Assembly: GCF_000233695.2 (NCBI RefSeq)
Contig: NZ_CM001488.1
Location: 3,936,071 to 3,974,658 of the forward strand
Direction: 5' to 3'
DNA from: Desulfobacter postgatei 2ac9
GTDB taxonomy: Bacteria; Desulfobacterota; Desulfobacteria; Desulfobacterales; Desulfobacteraceae
DNA length: 38,588 nt
Position numbers and translations under genes: made by a program. Under the pieces are notes generated by a model. It was not told the origin of the DNA. It worked only from the letters and a program-made list of their open reading frames with translations, and ran no database searches. This document shows, piece after piece, positions 1-7,322 of this stretch (the first letter of the stretch is position 1; each line of letters opens with the position of its first letter).

Positions 1-188
1 ATCTTCAATTAGTTGACGAGGCTACATATAGGTTCACTTTCGTTACGGCCTGCATCTTTGCCCATAAGAAACTTACAACCCCTGGTTACCCCAGACGCTG
101 CTTCCCGGTGCTAAGAAGGCGTACGGACAATTCCTCCTTCAGGACTTTAACCTGTTAGAACTACAGTTGTTACGGCATACGGACACCT
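1..188 (-). mobile_element. Group II intron 5' fragment (domain I region), continues off the window
   Basis: Read on the minus strand, this non-coding stretch starts near position 188 with a GGTGTCC-type start and runs leftward through blocks typical of group II intron domain I, such as a CAGGTTAAAGTCCTG block. There is no reading frame in it. A truncated RAYT gene abuts it on the right. The call rests on general resemblance to bacterial group II intron RNA; the body of the intron would lie left of the window. A separate, internally deleted intron remnant lies at 37390-37830, also on the minus strand. Confidence 0.4.
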
Positions 189-193
189 TACTT

Positions 194-582
194 ATTTGTT
201 GACAGGAATTAGAATGTTTGTTTAAATCCCTTCATGGCACGAATGGCAAGGGCAGTGGCGCCGGGTTTTCCCCATCACATTACACAAAGGGGGAATAGAA
301 GGCAGCAGACATTTTTCAGCGATCAGGACTTTAAAGCCTATCTGGCTTTGATGGCGGAATGGTGTTTGAACTATAAGGTTGATATATGGGCCTATTGCCT
401 GATGCCCAATCACATTCACCTGATTGCAGTTCCTGAAACCAAGGATGGATTAAATCTGGCCGTTGGGGAAGCACACCGGCGATATACGAGCATGATCAAT
501 TTCAGGGAGGGTTGGCGCGGTCATTTATGGCAGGGGCGGTTTGCATCATTTATCATGGAAGAAAGTTACTTGCTGGCATGCA
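194..582 (+). repeat. Left arm of a 389-bp inverted repeat (RAYT copy)
   Basis: Positions 194-582 match the reverse complement of 3329-3717 with only scattered substitutions and equal length (389 bp each). The repeat is the 5' part of a RAYT transposase gene plus about 40 bp upstream, starting ATTTGTTGACA. Identity stops abruptly at 582/3329, inside the transposase. The arms enclose about 2.75 kb holding brnTA and an IS110-family element. Confidence 0.9.
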
Positions 583-662
583 TGATCAATTTGCAACTGA
601 CAGAAAGAAAGCAAAAGAAGACCTTGTATATGCATTGTTATATGTATATAATTGAATTATGA
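234..662 (+). pseudogene. Truncated REP-associated tyrosine transposase (Y1_Tnp/RAYT)
   Basis: The first ~117 codons are nearly identical to the intact RAYT at 2970-3677: start MARMARAVAPGFPHHI and the HUH motif in MPNHIHLI. After codon ~117 (nt 582) homology ends and the frame runs through 26 unrelated residues to a stop. The C-terminal half is lost. The His-x-His motif and the candidate Tyr (AHRRYT) remain, but the protein is very unlikely to be functional. The breakpoint lies just upstream of brnT, so the recombination that removed the 3' half placed the toxin-antitoxin operon here. Confidence 0.85.
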
Positions 663-931
663 AAATCATATGGGATGAAAGCAAACGGCAAAGCAATATA
701 GTCAGGCATGGGCTTGACTTCGCCCAAGCCCACATGGTTTTTGCCGGGTCCACGTTCACCTTTGAAGACACCCGAATGGATTATGGTGAACAGCGGTTTG
801 TAACCATTGGATTATTGGATGGTGTTGTGGTTATCGTCCATACAGAAAGTACCGATGAAATCAGAATAATATCCATGAGAAAGGCGACCAAAAATGAACA
901 AAGACTCTATTTCAAAAACCTCTATGGATGA
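659..931 (+). CDS. brnT: BrnT-family toxin (type II toxin-antitoxin RNase)
   Basis: 90 residues, full length for BrnT. The N-terminus MKIIWDESKRQSNIVRHGLDF has the family pattern (W-D..K...N...HGLDF), followed by a GE.R.VTIG..DG...V.. core and a C-terminal R.IS.RKAT..E...Y block. BrnT proteins are ribosome-independent RNases neutralised by BrnA. Unusually for a toxin, it precedes its antitoxin, which is the normal brnTA order. It overlaps brnA by 38 bp, so the two are translationally coupled. No strong ribosome binding site is visible; an AT-rich stretch (TATATG, TATATA) just upstream could hold the promoter. Confidence 0.85.
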   Translation: MKIIWDESKRQSNIVRHGLDFAQAHMVFAGSTFTFEDTRMDYGEQRFVTIGLLDGVVVIVHTESTDEIRIISMRKATKNEQRLYFKNLYG

Positions 932-1199
932 TGAATACCCGGAAGTAACCCAGGCTGATTTTGACAGGGCTGTTCTTCGTCAGGGATTAAAACCAGTAGA
1001 AAAAAAACAGCGGATTACCATCATGCTGGATGCCGGGGTTATTAGTTATTTCAAATCAAAAGCAGGAAAAAAAGGATACCAGACCCTTATCAATGAAAGT
1101 TTAAAAAAGATTATAGCAGAAGACCAAACGGACCAGCCGAACCTTGAAAATATGTTAAGAAAAGTTATCCGGGAAGAATTAGAGAAAGCGTCTGCATGA
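894..1199 (+). CDS. brnA: BrnA-family antitoxin
   Basis: 101 residues. The central segment (about 36-75: KKQRITIMLDAGVISYFKSK then GYQTLINESLKKII) is a ribbon-helix-helix DNA-binding fold as in BrnA antitoxins, which bind BrnT and repress the operon. Start ATG lies within the end of brnT (38-bp overlap), matching the usual brnTA arrangement. The C-terminal ~25 residues are charged and may be the toxin-binding tail. A small ORF starts on the brnA stop (ATGA overlap). Confidence 0.8.
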   Translation: MNKDSISKTSMDDEYPEVTQADFDRAVLRQGLKPVEKKQRITIMLDAGVISYFKSKAGKKGYQTLINESLKKIIAEDQTDQPNLENMLRKVIREELEKASA

Positions 1200-1369
1200 T
1201 TATTTATTATTGGGAATATGGCCCCTCATCTCAGATATTGTCGACCATTTCAATTGATCCATACTTGGCTTTACAGAAAGAGAAATCTGGGGACATCTAT
1301 GATAAGTTTTGTCAAGGGGAAAATGTAGATTTCCCTTCACTTTTTAAAGACATTCTCCAAAAGCGTTAA
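1196..1369 (+). pseudogene. 57-codon ORF, probably a gene start fused to IS110-element DNA
   Basis: The ATG overlaps the brnA stop codon (ATGA), as for a third operon gene. Codons 1-29 (MIIYYWEYGPSSQILSTISI...) are unique to this place; from nt 1283 on the sequence is identical to the second IS110-family copy at 37872, so the rest of the frame is element DNA. It is most simply the 5' remnant of a gene cut by the insertion. No family recognised. Confidence 0.4.
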
Positions 1370-1639
1370 ATGGCCCATTGCATTAACTCCTGATCTTTTT
1401 AATCTATTTCATTTAAGTGCCAAAAAGATAAAGATCTTTTGACCAGACATCTATTTGCTGTATCAGGTCCTTTTGTAAAGGAACCATCACAGAAGATTAA
1501 GTTTGGGTAAACCCGCTGACCTTGAAACACTATAAATGATGTATCACGGCGGTTGCCGATCACATAGTCCCCAGAAAGCAAGGACCAGCGGGAAGATCTA
1601 TTGTAAATGCAATGCTATTAATTTATCAATGCGACCGTA
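1283..1639 (-). ncRNA. Candidate guide (seekRNA/bridge RNA) region of the IS110-family element
   Basis: This 357-bp non-coding region lies 3' of the transposase and is almost identical in both copies. It has a long imperfect stem (1512-1524 with 1579-1592, 13 bp with one bulge) enclosing a smaller hairpin (ATC..GGC at 1543-1550, loop GGTT, GCCGAT at 1555-1560). IS1111-type elements are known to carry the non-coding region that yields their target-choosing RNA downstream of the transposase. The exact RNA ends cannot be read from sequence. Confidence 0.45.
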
Positions 1640-2668
1640 TCAGGCAGCCTGATATGGAGCTGTCACCTCAAAATCCTTTTTGGATTTTTCAACAGCCAGC
1701 ATATAGGCTACAAGCTTTCTTGCTACGGCCAGGGTCGCTCTATTCTTGTTTCCCTTTCTCAATTCCCTTTCATGAATTTCAGCCAATTGAGGATTCCAAT
1801 GTGGTGCAAGTTTTGCCGCCTCAACCAGAACAGTTTGCAAATGTTTATTTCGTTTTTTGGATATCGGACCACGACTTTCTTTGCCGCCAGATTCTTTTTG
1901 AGCCGCGCAAAGGCCACAATAACTAACTGCCTGACGTACTGCTCCAAATCGCTCTACCTCACCTACTTCCAACACCCAGGTTAAAGCCGTCACCTCTCCA
2001 ACCCCACCAATTGTTTGCAGCCGGGTTACCCGTTCTCGGATCAGCGGGTTTTCTTTTAGCACCCGTACGAGCTTTTTTTGAATATTAGTAAAAATCTCCA
2101 GATTTGACCTGCTAAGTTTTAACATTTCTGAGACGGATGATGGGACATGCTCAATGGTGTCCATTAATTCCCAGAAATAGCGTTTGCCATGTAGCTTTTT
2201 TTTGTTGTATTCAGCACCGACCTCCATTAAAAGTCCAGAGATTTTATTTTTAGTTTGGGTTGCTGTTCTGACTATGTGGTTTCTGTATCTTAAAATTCTT
2301 CTTAATTCTCGCAACTCGCTCGGAGCCATATAACATTCCGGTAACAGATCAACTCTGAGAAGGTCACATATTTTCTGGGCATCAGATAGATCGTTTTTCT
2401 TTTTAGCTGCTGTAATCGCTTTGAGCATTTCAGGATGAGCGACCTTGATATCATCGGCATAAGGTTTTATGAAGTCATAAATCCAGCCGGTAAACATTGT
2501 TGCTTCCATTGCAACCGTCCAAGGGCGGGGAAGTTGCTCCATCCATTCTTCCAATGCCGGCCTGGTTGCAGATATCACTCCATTCCCAAGAAGTGTTCCA
2601 TCGCCTGCTTTAATACAATAAGCGATAATTTTTTTGTGGATATCTAAACCAATGTAATGCATACTCAT
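1640..2668 (-). CDS. IS110/IS1111-family DEDD transposase
   Basis: 342 residues. The N-terminal RuvC-like DEDD domain shows LDIHKK (Asp9), AMEAT (Glu54) and the KKNDLSDAQK block (Asp93/Asp96). The C-terminal Transposase_20 domain has the helix-hairpin-helix-like TIGGVGEVTAL and the conserved serine motif SYCGL..-ESGGKESRGPISKKRNKHL. The start has an excellent ribosome binding site, AAGGAGGT, 5 nt before ATGAGTATG. It recombines DNA at sites chosen by an RNA from the element's non-coding region. It appears intact, in contrast to the frameshifted copy at 38229. Confidence 0.92.
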   Translation of the reverse strand: MSMHYIGLDIHKKIIAYCIKAGDGTLLGNGVISATRPALEEWMEQLPRPWTVAMEATMFTGWIYDFIKPYADDIKVAHPEMLKAITAAKKKNDLSDAQKICDLLRVDLLPECYMAPSELRELRRILRYRNHIVRTATQTKNKISGLLMEVGAEYNKKKLHGKRYFWELMDTIEHVPSSVSEMLKLSRSNLEIFTNIQKKLVRVLKENPLIRERVTRLQTIGGVGEVTALTWVLEVGEVERFGAVRQAVSYCGLCAAQKESGGKESRGPISKKRNKHLQTVLVEAAKLAPHWNPQLAEIHERELRKGNKNRATLAVARKLVAYMLAVEKSKKDFEVTAPYQAA

Positions 2669-2969
2669 TATGACCTCCTTGTGGTAATTGATTCTGGATG
2701 ACTCAGGTTATTCCAGCCGCTTTCTAAAGCCATCATGCCGCTTGGAGGTCTTTTTGTAAAGAGAATCTGCCGATTTAAAATTCATTTTCACTATGGTAAG
2801 ATACCATTCATTACCAGCTCGGAGGATAGGGCAATGCTGGGAAGCAACCTGAGCGCCGTAGCTGGTGACGGAGACATGGGGGTGATATACAGTCAATTGC
2901 GTATTGCCCCTCTCCCATGTTTCTGTCCATAATGCGTTAAATCCCGGGGGGTTGGGGCTGGCCCCCAAA
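2669..2969. other. Non-coding interval between transposase and RAYT
   Basis: No convincing gene. An 86-codon minus-strand frame here lacks a ribosome binding site and family resemblance. A G/C-rich inverted stretch at 2945-2966 (GGGGG ... CCCCC) may fold as a hairpin near the junction with the RAYT element. The part nearest 2669 contains the promoter and leader of the transposase. Confidence 0.4.
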
Positions 2970-3677
2970 TTAAAATCGGGTATTATTCCTTGCGTAACTT
3001 ATGCATTCAAACATCTTACATATTTTTCTTCGACCTGGCTTCTTTGGCCTGAGTCGTCTCTCTAAAATAGTCTCCAATTGCTTTACAAAAGCCGTTTTTC
3101 CCAACGGTCGGCCATTACGTTCATGCTTTCTGAACAATTCGATTTCAGATTCCTTAATATCCGAAGATAAAAAATCACCCCATGATGTCTTGACAATCTC
3201 AAGCAAGGGTCTTGTTTTGACAAGAACGTCATCCTTTTCATTCATATGCGCGCCGGCGCTACTCCATTTCCAATCCTCAGGACGTTTTACAAGACCGGCA
3301 CGGACCGGGTTATACTCGATATACCGCGTGCATGCCAGCAAGTAACTTTCTTCCATGATAAATGATGCAAACCGCCCCTGCCATAAATGACCGCGCCAAC
3401 CTTCCCTGAAATTGATCATTCTCGTATATCGCCGGTGTGCTTCCCCGACGGCCAGATTTAATCCATCCTTGGTTTCAGGAACTGCAATCAGGTGAATATG
3501 ATTGGGCATCAGGCAATAGGCCCATATTTCGACCTTATAGTTCAAACACCATTCCGCCATCAAAGCCAGATAGGCTTTAAAGTCCTGATCGCTGAAAAAT
3601 GTTTGCTGCCTTCTATTCCCCCTTTGTGTAATGTGATGGGGAAAACCCGGCGCCACTGCCCTTGCCATTCGTGCCAT
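2970..3677 (-). CDS. REP-associated tyrosine transposase (RAYT, Y1_Tnp/TnpA_REP)
   Basis: 235 residues, full length. The HUH nuclease motif is in MPNHIHLI, the candidate nucleophilic Tyr follows in EAHRRYT, and the RAYT-typical ..W.GHLWQGRF.S... and Y.E.NPVRAGLV..P..W.WSS blocks follow. RAYTs nick single-stranded DNA and are linked to spread of REP-like palindromes. Its 5' half is duplicated in inverted orientation at 194-582. Insertion of this element truncated a PIN-domain toxin gene at about 3714. Confidence 0.9.
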   Translation of the reverse strand: MARMARAVAPGFPHHITQRGNRRQQTFFSDQDFKAYLALMAEWCLNYKVEIWAYCLMPNHIHLIAVPETKDGLNLAVGEAHRRYTRMINFREGWRGHLWQGRFASFIMEESYLLACTRYIEYNPVRAGLVKRPEDWKWSSAGAHMNEKDDVLVKTRPLLEIVKTSWGDFLSSDIKESEIELFRKHERNGRPLGKTAFVKQLETILERRLRPKKPGRRKICKMFECISYARNNTRF

Positions 3678-3717
3678 GAAGGGATTTAAACAAACATTCT
3701 AATTTTTGTCAACAAAT
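3329..3717 (-). repeat. Right arm of the 389-bp inverted repeat (RAYT 5' half)
   Basis: Reverse complement matches 194-582. The outer end (3717) begins ATTTGTTGACA on the minus strand and coincides with the point where the PIN toxin reading frame loses homology, so it marks the RAYT element's 5' boundary. Confidence 0.88.
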
Positions 3718-3880
3718 TTGAGTCAGGAAGTTTGGTAAGACCTTTTCGTATTTCCCCGATGGTTATGACAGATAAAAAAAGCATCTCATCAGGAGTGTTA
3801 TTTATCCAATTTATGACCTTTCCGTTTGGAGTTGCCTTGACTAATTCTGATATCACACAAGTATCTAATAAATAATTCAA
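3714..3880 (-). pseudogene. Truncated PIN-domain toxin (VapC-like)
   Basis: The frame starts MNYLLDTCVISELVK, a classic PIN start with catalytic Asp6 and Glu12, and continues through SVITIGEIRKGLTKLP with a second acidic site. At about residue 55 it runs into the RAYT element and stops after a few foreign residues. The C-terminal half with the remaining acidic residues is missing, so RNase activity should be lost. The start overlaps the upstream antitoxin stop by 4 bp (ATGA). Confidence 0.82.
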
Positions 3881-4128
3881 AATTCAACATCCCTCGGATA
3901 ATCTTTTTGTCTTTCAAATTCAAAGCCATCATCCATTTTGGGGCAATTTAAAAGAAAGTCTTTCAAGGTCGGTTTTTGGGTAGTTATTTTTTGATATTCT
4001 TTAACCGATAAGATAACTACAGCGTCCTTGCCCCTACGCGTTACATACTGTGGCCCCATTTTCAAAGCATTTTCAACAACCTGACTGAATTTTGCTTTAG
4101 CATCTTGTAATTTCCATGATGTATTCAT
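3877..4128 (-). CDS. Phd/YefM-family antitoxin
   Basis: 83 residues: WKLQDAKAKFSQVVENALK then PQYVTRRGKDAVVILSVKEYQKI is the Phd/YefM DNA-binding fold; the acidic C-terminal tail (CPKMDDGFEFERQKDYPRDVEF) would wrap the PIN toxin. The ATG has a perfect AGGAGG ribosome binding site. Partner toxin is truncated, so the antitoxin is an orphan. Orientation is away from intI, as expected for a gene cassette in an integron array, but no attI or attC was identified here. Confidence 0.85.
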   Translation of the reverse strand: MNTSWKLQDAKAKFSQVVENALKMGPQYVTRRGKDAVVILSVKEYQKITTQKPTLKDFLLNCPKMDDGFEFERQKDYPRDVEF

Positions 4129-4220
4129 GAAACCTCCTGTTGATTGTTTTTTTTGAAAATAGTCAGTCTAGTCCATTTGTAATACTAAGTCAATTCTTTT
4201 CTTTGGTTATTGCCGGACAT

Positions 4221-5347
4221 TTTTTTAGGAGGATAACAGATGGCATTCAGGACTGGCAGTTCAGGCAGATTGTGGATGCTATACAGAATCTGTTTGCTAT
4301 GCTTGGCGTAACCTGGTTGCCGGAGGTGGACTGGAAATTCTGGATGGATTCAGCCGATTCCCTCACAGAATGCCATCCCACGGTTGCTGCCGGGATTTCG
4401 GCCAGAAAAAACATTGATCACCTGTCAAATATAAAGCATTCAAAACTTGCCGACGTCCGAAAACGTCATACAGAGATTCTGACGCAGCTGCTGGTGGCGC
4501 TGCGGACAAGGAATTATTCCATAAGAACCGAACAGTCTTATGAATCATGGGTAACGCGTTTTATCTCCTTTTGAGGCAACCGGGAGCCGGAAAAGCTTGG
4601 CAGCGGTGAGGTTGTCACTTTCCTGCAGCATCTGGCCGTTCAGCGAAATGTTGCGGAAAGCACCCAGAATCAGGCGTTGAATGCCTTGGTCTTCTTTTAT
4701 GACAAGGTACTGAAACAGCCCCTGGGTGATATTGGTAATTTTGTACGCGCTAAACGCCTCAGGCGTCTGCCCGTGGTGTTAACCCGGAGCGAGGTTGCCA
4801 AAATTCTTGGGCAGATGGCCGGCACGCAAAAGCTGATGGCTTCCCTGCTTTATGGTACGGGTATGCGGTTGATGGATTGTGTCAGGCTCAGGGTCCAGGA
4901 CATTGATTTCGGGTACCAGCAGATCGTGATCCGGGACGGAAAAGGGAAAAAGGATCGTATGCTGCCCTTGCCCGAACGGCTTGTAAACCAGCTTAAGACC
5001 CACCTTGAAGCGGTGCATGAGATTCACGAAACAGATCTGGAGAAAGGACTTGGTGAGACATCTCTTCCCAATGCCCTTGAACAAAAATATCCCGATGGCG
5101 CCAAAGAGTGGGGATGGCAGTATGTGTTTCCCAGCGGCCGGCTTTCCGTTGATCCAAGGAGCGGTAAGACACGCCGCCACCATATCCACGAAAACGGTCT
5201 TCAAAAAGCCATCAAAAATGCCGCCCAGCAGGCAAATATTACCAAAAGGGTAAATTGCCACGCCCTGCGCCACAGTTTTGCCACCCATCTTCTGGAAAGC
5301 GGTTATGATATCCGTACGGTTCAGGAGTTGCTCGGCCATGCAGACGT
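4221..5347 (+). pseudogene. intI: Integron integrase intI, 5' part (interrupted, with an in-frame stop)
   Basis: Tyrosine recombinase of the integron class. It shows NYSIRTEQSYESWVTRFI, STQNQALNAL.FFYDKVL, RLPVVLTRSEV, GTGMRLMDCVRLRVQDIDF with the first catalytic Arg, the IntI-specific insertion (HEIHETDLEKGLGETSLP..., EWGWQYVFPS, DPRSGKTRRHH) and HALRHSFATHLLESGYDIRTVQELLGHAD. An in-frame TGA at 4572-4574 sits where most relatives have a codon before GNR.PEKLG. An N-terminal extension (DWQFRQIVDAIQNLF...) precedes the core; an AGGAGG-ATG at 4216-4233 is out of frame, so the true start is unclear or damaged. At 5347 the gene is broken by the island; the catalytic Tyr is at 17704-17781. Confidence 0.9.
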
Positions 5348-5370
5348 AAGAAAACCAATTCGTCTTATAT
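5325..5370. other. attL junction of the serine-recombinase island
   Basis: Chromosomal intI sequence up to GCAGAC, then crossover dinucleotide GT (5346-5347), then island DNA beginning AAGAAAACCAATTCGTC. Joining chromosomal DNA left of GT to that right of GT at 17704-17705 restores the codons for HAD-V-STTMIYTHV, the invariant IntI sequence. The island half-site AATTGG-type block is mirrored at the right end. Confidence 0.88.
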
Positions 5371-5401
5371 AGTCAATTGGCAAGTCAAATCAGCGGTTTA
5401 A
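5348..5401 (+). other. Native 3' end of the large serine recombinase gene, displaced by integration
   Basis: In the excised circle the recombinase frame crosses the GT core into this stretch, adding 17 residues (KKTNSSYIVNWQVKSAV) and a TAA at 5399-5401. In the integrated form this tail is 12 kb from the rest of its gene. It is followed at once by a terminator, supporting the idea that it is the true gene end. Confidence 0.75.
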
Positions 5402-5420
5402 TCTAACCCCACCAACACCG

Positions 5421-5455
5421 CCCCTGGGCCTCATGGCCTGGGGGTTTTGTTTTTG
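5421..5455 (+). terminator. Rho-independent terminator at the left end of the island
   Basis: Stem CCCCTGGGCC (5421-5430), loop TCAT, GGCCTGGGGG (5435-5444), ten pairs with two G-U wobbles, followed by TTTTGTTTTT. In the circular form it would lie 20 bp after the recombinase stop; in the integrated form it blocks read-through from intI into the island. Confidence 0.85.
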
Positions 5456-5521
5456 ACTTGATTTGATCTGATACGATAGGTGTTTTATATGAAACTCCGT
5501 CAATTCCGTTGAGTTCTATTA

Positions 5522-6157
5522 CTATTCGGTCGAGCAGTCTGTCATGAATTCTTTGGTTTTTTTATCCATCCCAGGATATTCTGATTTAATGTATTCTCTA
5601 AACGGGCGATGCAACGGTGAAAAAAGGTTGTAATTTGAAACTATTTCTTCAAAACTCATATCATCTATCGGGTCTGGTCTATCTTTTTTCCATACAGCGA
5701 AGGAATGGACAATAGCAGCAGATCTTGGTTCTATTTTTTCTTCTTTTATCTTTCGGCCTGTGTCTATGCTTTTATAGAAATCATGATTTTCTATTTTACC
5801 CAACAGGGAATAAAATTTATCTCTCCAATATTCTTCCTGTTCTTCACAAATAATCTTAAAAACCTTGGTATGTAATTCATCCCGGAGCTTTCTGTAACGT
5901 GCTATATGTCGAGCAGCTTTTAGCCATTTGTGTTTGTTGTTGATGGGTCGTCCATTTTCCATAACCAAAGAATCGTATGCGAGCTTCAGAGATTGCTTTA
6001 GTTGCTCAAAAAGTTCTTTGTCATCAGAAAACTGTTTATCCCTTATATTTTTTGTAACGGTAATAATGAGAGATAATGCAGCAATACCAAGCGATATTAG
6101 AGATATTATAATTGCCATCTCACTAACTCCAATTATGGGTTTGTTTAATTCGTTCAT
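5522..6157 (-). CDS. Membrane-anchored protein of unknown function
   Basis: 211 residues. A single N-terminal hydrophobic segment (about 13-35, MAIIISLISLGIAALSLIIT) is followed by a charged, mainly helical cytoplasmic-looking domain rich in Lys, Glu, Asp and Tyr. No catalytic motif is evident. The gene stands alone on the minus strand between the attL terminator and the nuclease cassette. Its base composition is AT-rich, like the adjacent cargo genes and unlike the flanking chromosome, suggesting separate acquisition. Single-pass proteins of this kind occur in defence loci, but I recognise no family. Confidence 0.6.
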   Translation of the reverse strand: MNELNKPIIGVSEMAIIISLISLGIAALSLIITVTKNIRDKQFSDDKELFEQLKQSLKLAYDSLVMENGRPINNKHKWLKAARHIARYRKLRDELHTKVFKIICEEQEEYWRDKFYSLLGKIENHDFYKSIDTGRKIKEEKIEPRSAAIVHSFAVWKKDRPDPIDDMSFEEIVSNYNLFSPLHRPFREYIKSEYPGMDKKTKEFMTDCSTE

Positions 6158-6278
6158 AACTAAGTTGTCGGAATTATATGATTCACCGATACCCTTTATT
6201 ACTTTGCACAGTTAGGATTGTCAAATGCTAAAAGCCAGCAGTATCTTTTTTCAAGCTTCGATTTAACAGATTTACCCT

Positions 6279-6330
6279 TCCCACAACTCCGATTCACACC
6301 AGATCATCAAGAAGAATGCCGGATAATTTA
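6279..6330. repeat. Left copy of a ~52-bp direct repeat bracketing a two-gene cargo
   Basis: Matches 8078-8129: the core at 6301-6330 agrees with 8100-8129 in 26 of 30 positions (ATCATCAAG...AATGCCGGATAATTT), and similarity extends about 22 bp upstream (CCCACAAC.CCG.ATTC) with one indel. The same orientation and position, ending before the nuclease gene and after the membrane-protein gene, make the pair look like cassette borders. Confidence 0.75.
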
Positions 6331-6473
6331 GATTTGCACCCCTTGGCTTATGTCAATGATATGAAATTATGATTGCCCCTGTGGTGGATCAGTGCTATTT
6401 GAAGTCTGACTGGCTTTGGGTCAATTTTTTTTTGTGAAAGACAACAAAAGGCGTTACGGAAAACGGATTTAGC

Positions 6474-7265
6474 ATGAGAAATAAAAAAGCGGTTATCGAT
6501 GCTGGCATTCCTATTGAGCAACTAAAACTTATTGCCGTTAAGCGGGAAAAGTTGCAATGGAAATATGGTGAAAAAGGTAAATTATGCAATATTGAAGATG
6601 CTTGTATTGAGGCTATGCGTGACAAAGGATGGAACGGGTTTCATGATGAAGGTGGTGCACTGCGAATACTGATCAAATGCGCAGCTTTGCCTGATATCGC
6701 AAAAATGAACATAAAAAACCATTACCCTAATGCAGGTGCAAATTTTTATTATAATTCCGAACATCCTACACTACCTTTGCATGAATTCACAGGAATGCAG
6801 TTACTTGAGAATATTACAAACGCAACAAACAAACAAATTTTGAAAAACATTAAATTTCTACAAGTATTCCAATCGGGTCGTCCTATTAATACGATGCCAT
6901 TCTCTCAATTTCTTCATCCCAGCAGTGAAAAATTCCTTATGGAAATGTTCAACCATGTTGGCATAAAGCGACTATATGAAATTGCAAAATTAGTTTGCTT
7001 ACAAAAAAAGATGCCTAAGACTGCATTGGAACATAAACATTGCATGGGGACCAGTAGGGATTTGAAAGAGATACATAAGTGGAAGGCTGCGAAACCTGAC
7101 CGATTTAGTTTCCCTGATCTAACCTTGATAGGTAATCAAGGAATAAAGTTTTTTGAAGTAAAATCTCCGAGCGACAAGGTTTCTCCTTTTCAGATTAACG
7201 CTTTCATACAAGTTCTTTTTCCTTTAGGTTTATCAGGGGTGATTCTTGAAGTGTTAAAGGCTTAA
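6474..7265 (+). CDS. VRR-NUC-like PD-(D/E)XK nuclease
   Basis: 263 residues. The C-terminal quarter (about 210-260) shows FPDLTLIG.....FFEVKSPSDKVSPFQINAF, fitting the VRR-NUC pattern: PD, then E-V-K, then a conserved Gln (here SPFQ). These bind the metal and hydrolyse DNA or RNA ends in Holliday-junction and Fan1-like enzymes. The ~200-residue N-terminal part is unrecognised; it resembles the helical region that accompanies VRR-NUC in eukaryotic-like and phage-borne forms, but this is weak. Ribosome binding site is poor. Followed 57 bp later by a membrane-protein gene on the same strand, likely one operon. Confidence 0.7.
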   Translation: MRNKKAVIDAGIPIEQLKLIAVKREKLQWKYGEKGKLCNIEDACIEAMRDKGWNGFHDEGGALRILIKCAALPDIAKMNIKNHYPNAGANFYYNSEHPTLPLHEFTGMQLLENITNATNKQILKNIKFLQVFQSGRPINTMPFSQFLHPSSEKFLMEMFNHVGIKRLYEIAKLVCLQKKMPKTALEHKHCMGTSRDLKEIHKWKAAKPDRFSFPDLTLIGNQGIKFFEVKSPSDKVSPFQINAFIQVLFPLGLSGVILEVLKA

Positions 7266-7322
7266 AGTTTGGCCAGGAAAAAGCTGCGTGGCTGATTAAT
7301 AAAGTGAACAAGTGGTATACCT

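Larger units (their letters stand above)
1283..2968 (-). mobile_element. IS110/IS1111-family insertion sequence, complete copy
   Basis: A transposase gene on the minus strand has a ~357-bp non-coding region downstream and up to ~300 bp upstream. The left limit (1283) is where identity with the second copy at 37872 begins; the right limit is uncertain (between about 2670 and 2968) because the second copy runs off the window. No terminal inverted repeats or target duplication are evident, as usual for this family. The long downstream non-coding region favours the IS1111 type. Confidence 0.75.

Noticed and set aside
2708-2968. 86-codon minus-strand ORF upstream of the IS110 transposase
   Set aside because: No ribosome binding site or recognisable family; more likely the element leader or upstream non-coding DNA.
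5346-5372. ACCAATT shared by both island ends as the att core
   Set aside because: Using it leaves six or more extra codons in intI (RKPIVKL). The GT core restores intI exactly, and ACCAATT is explained as half of the inverted attP arms.
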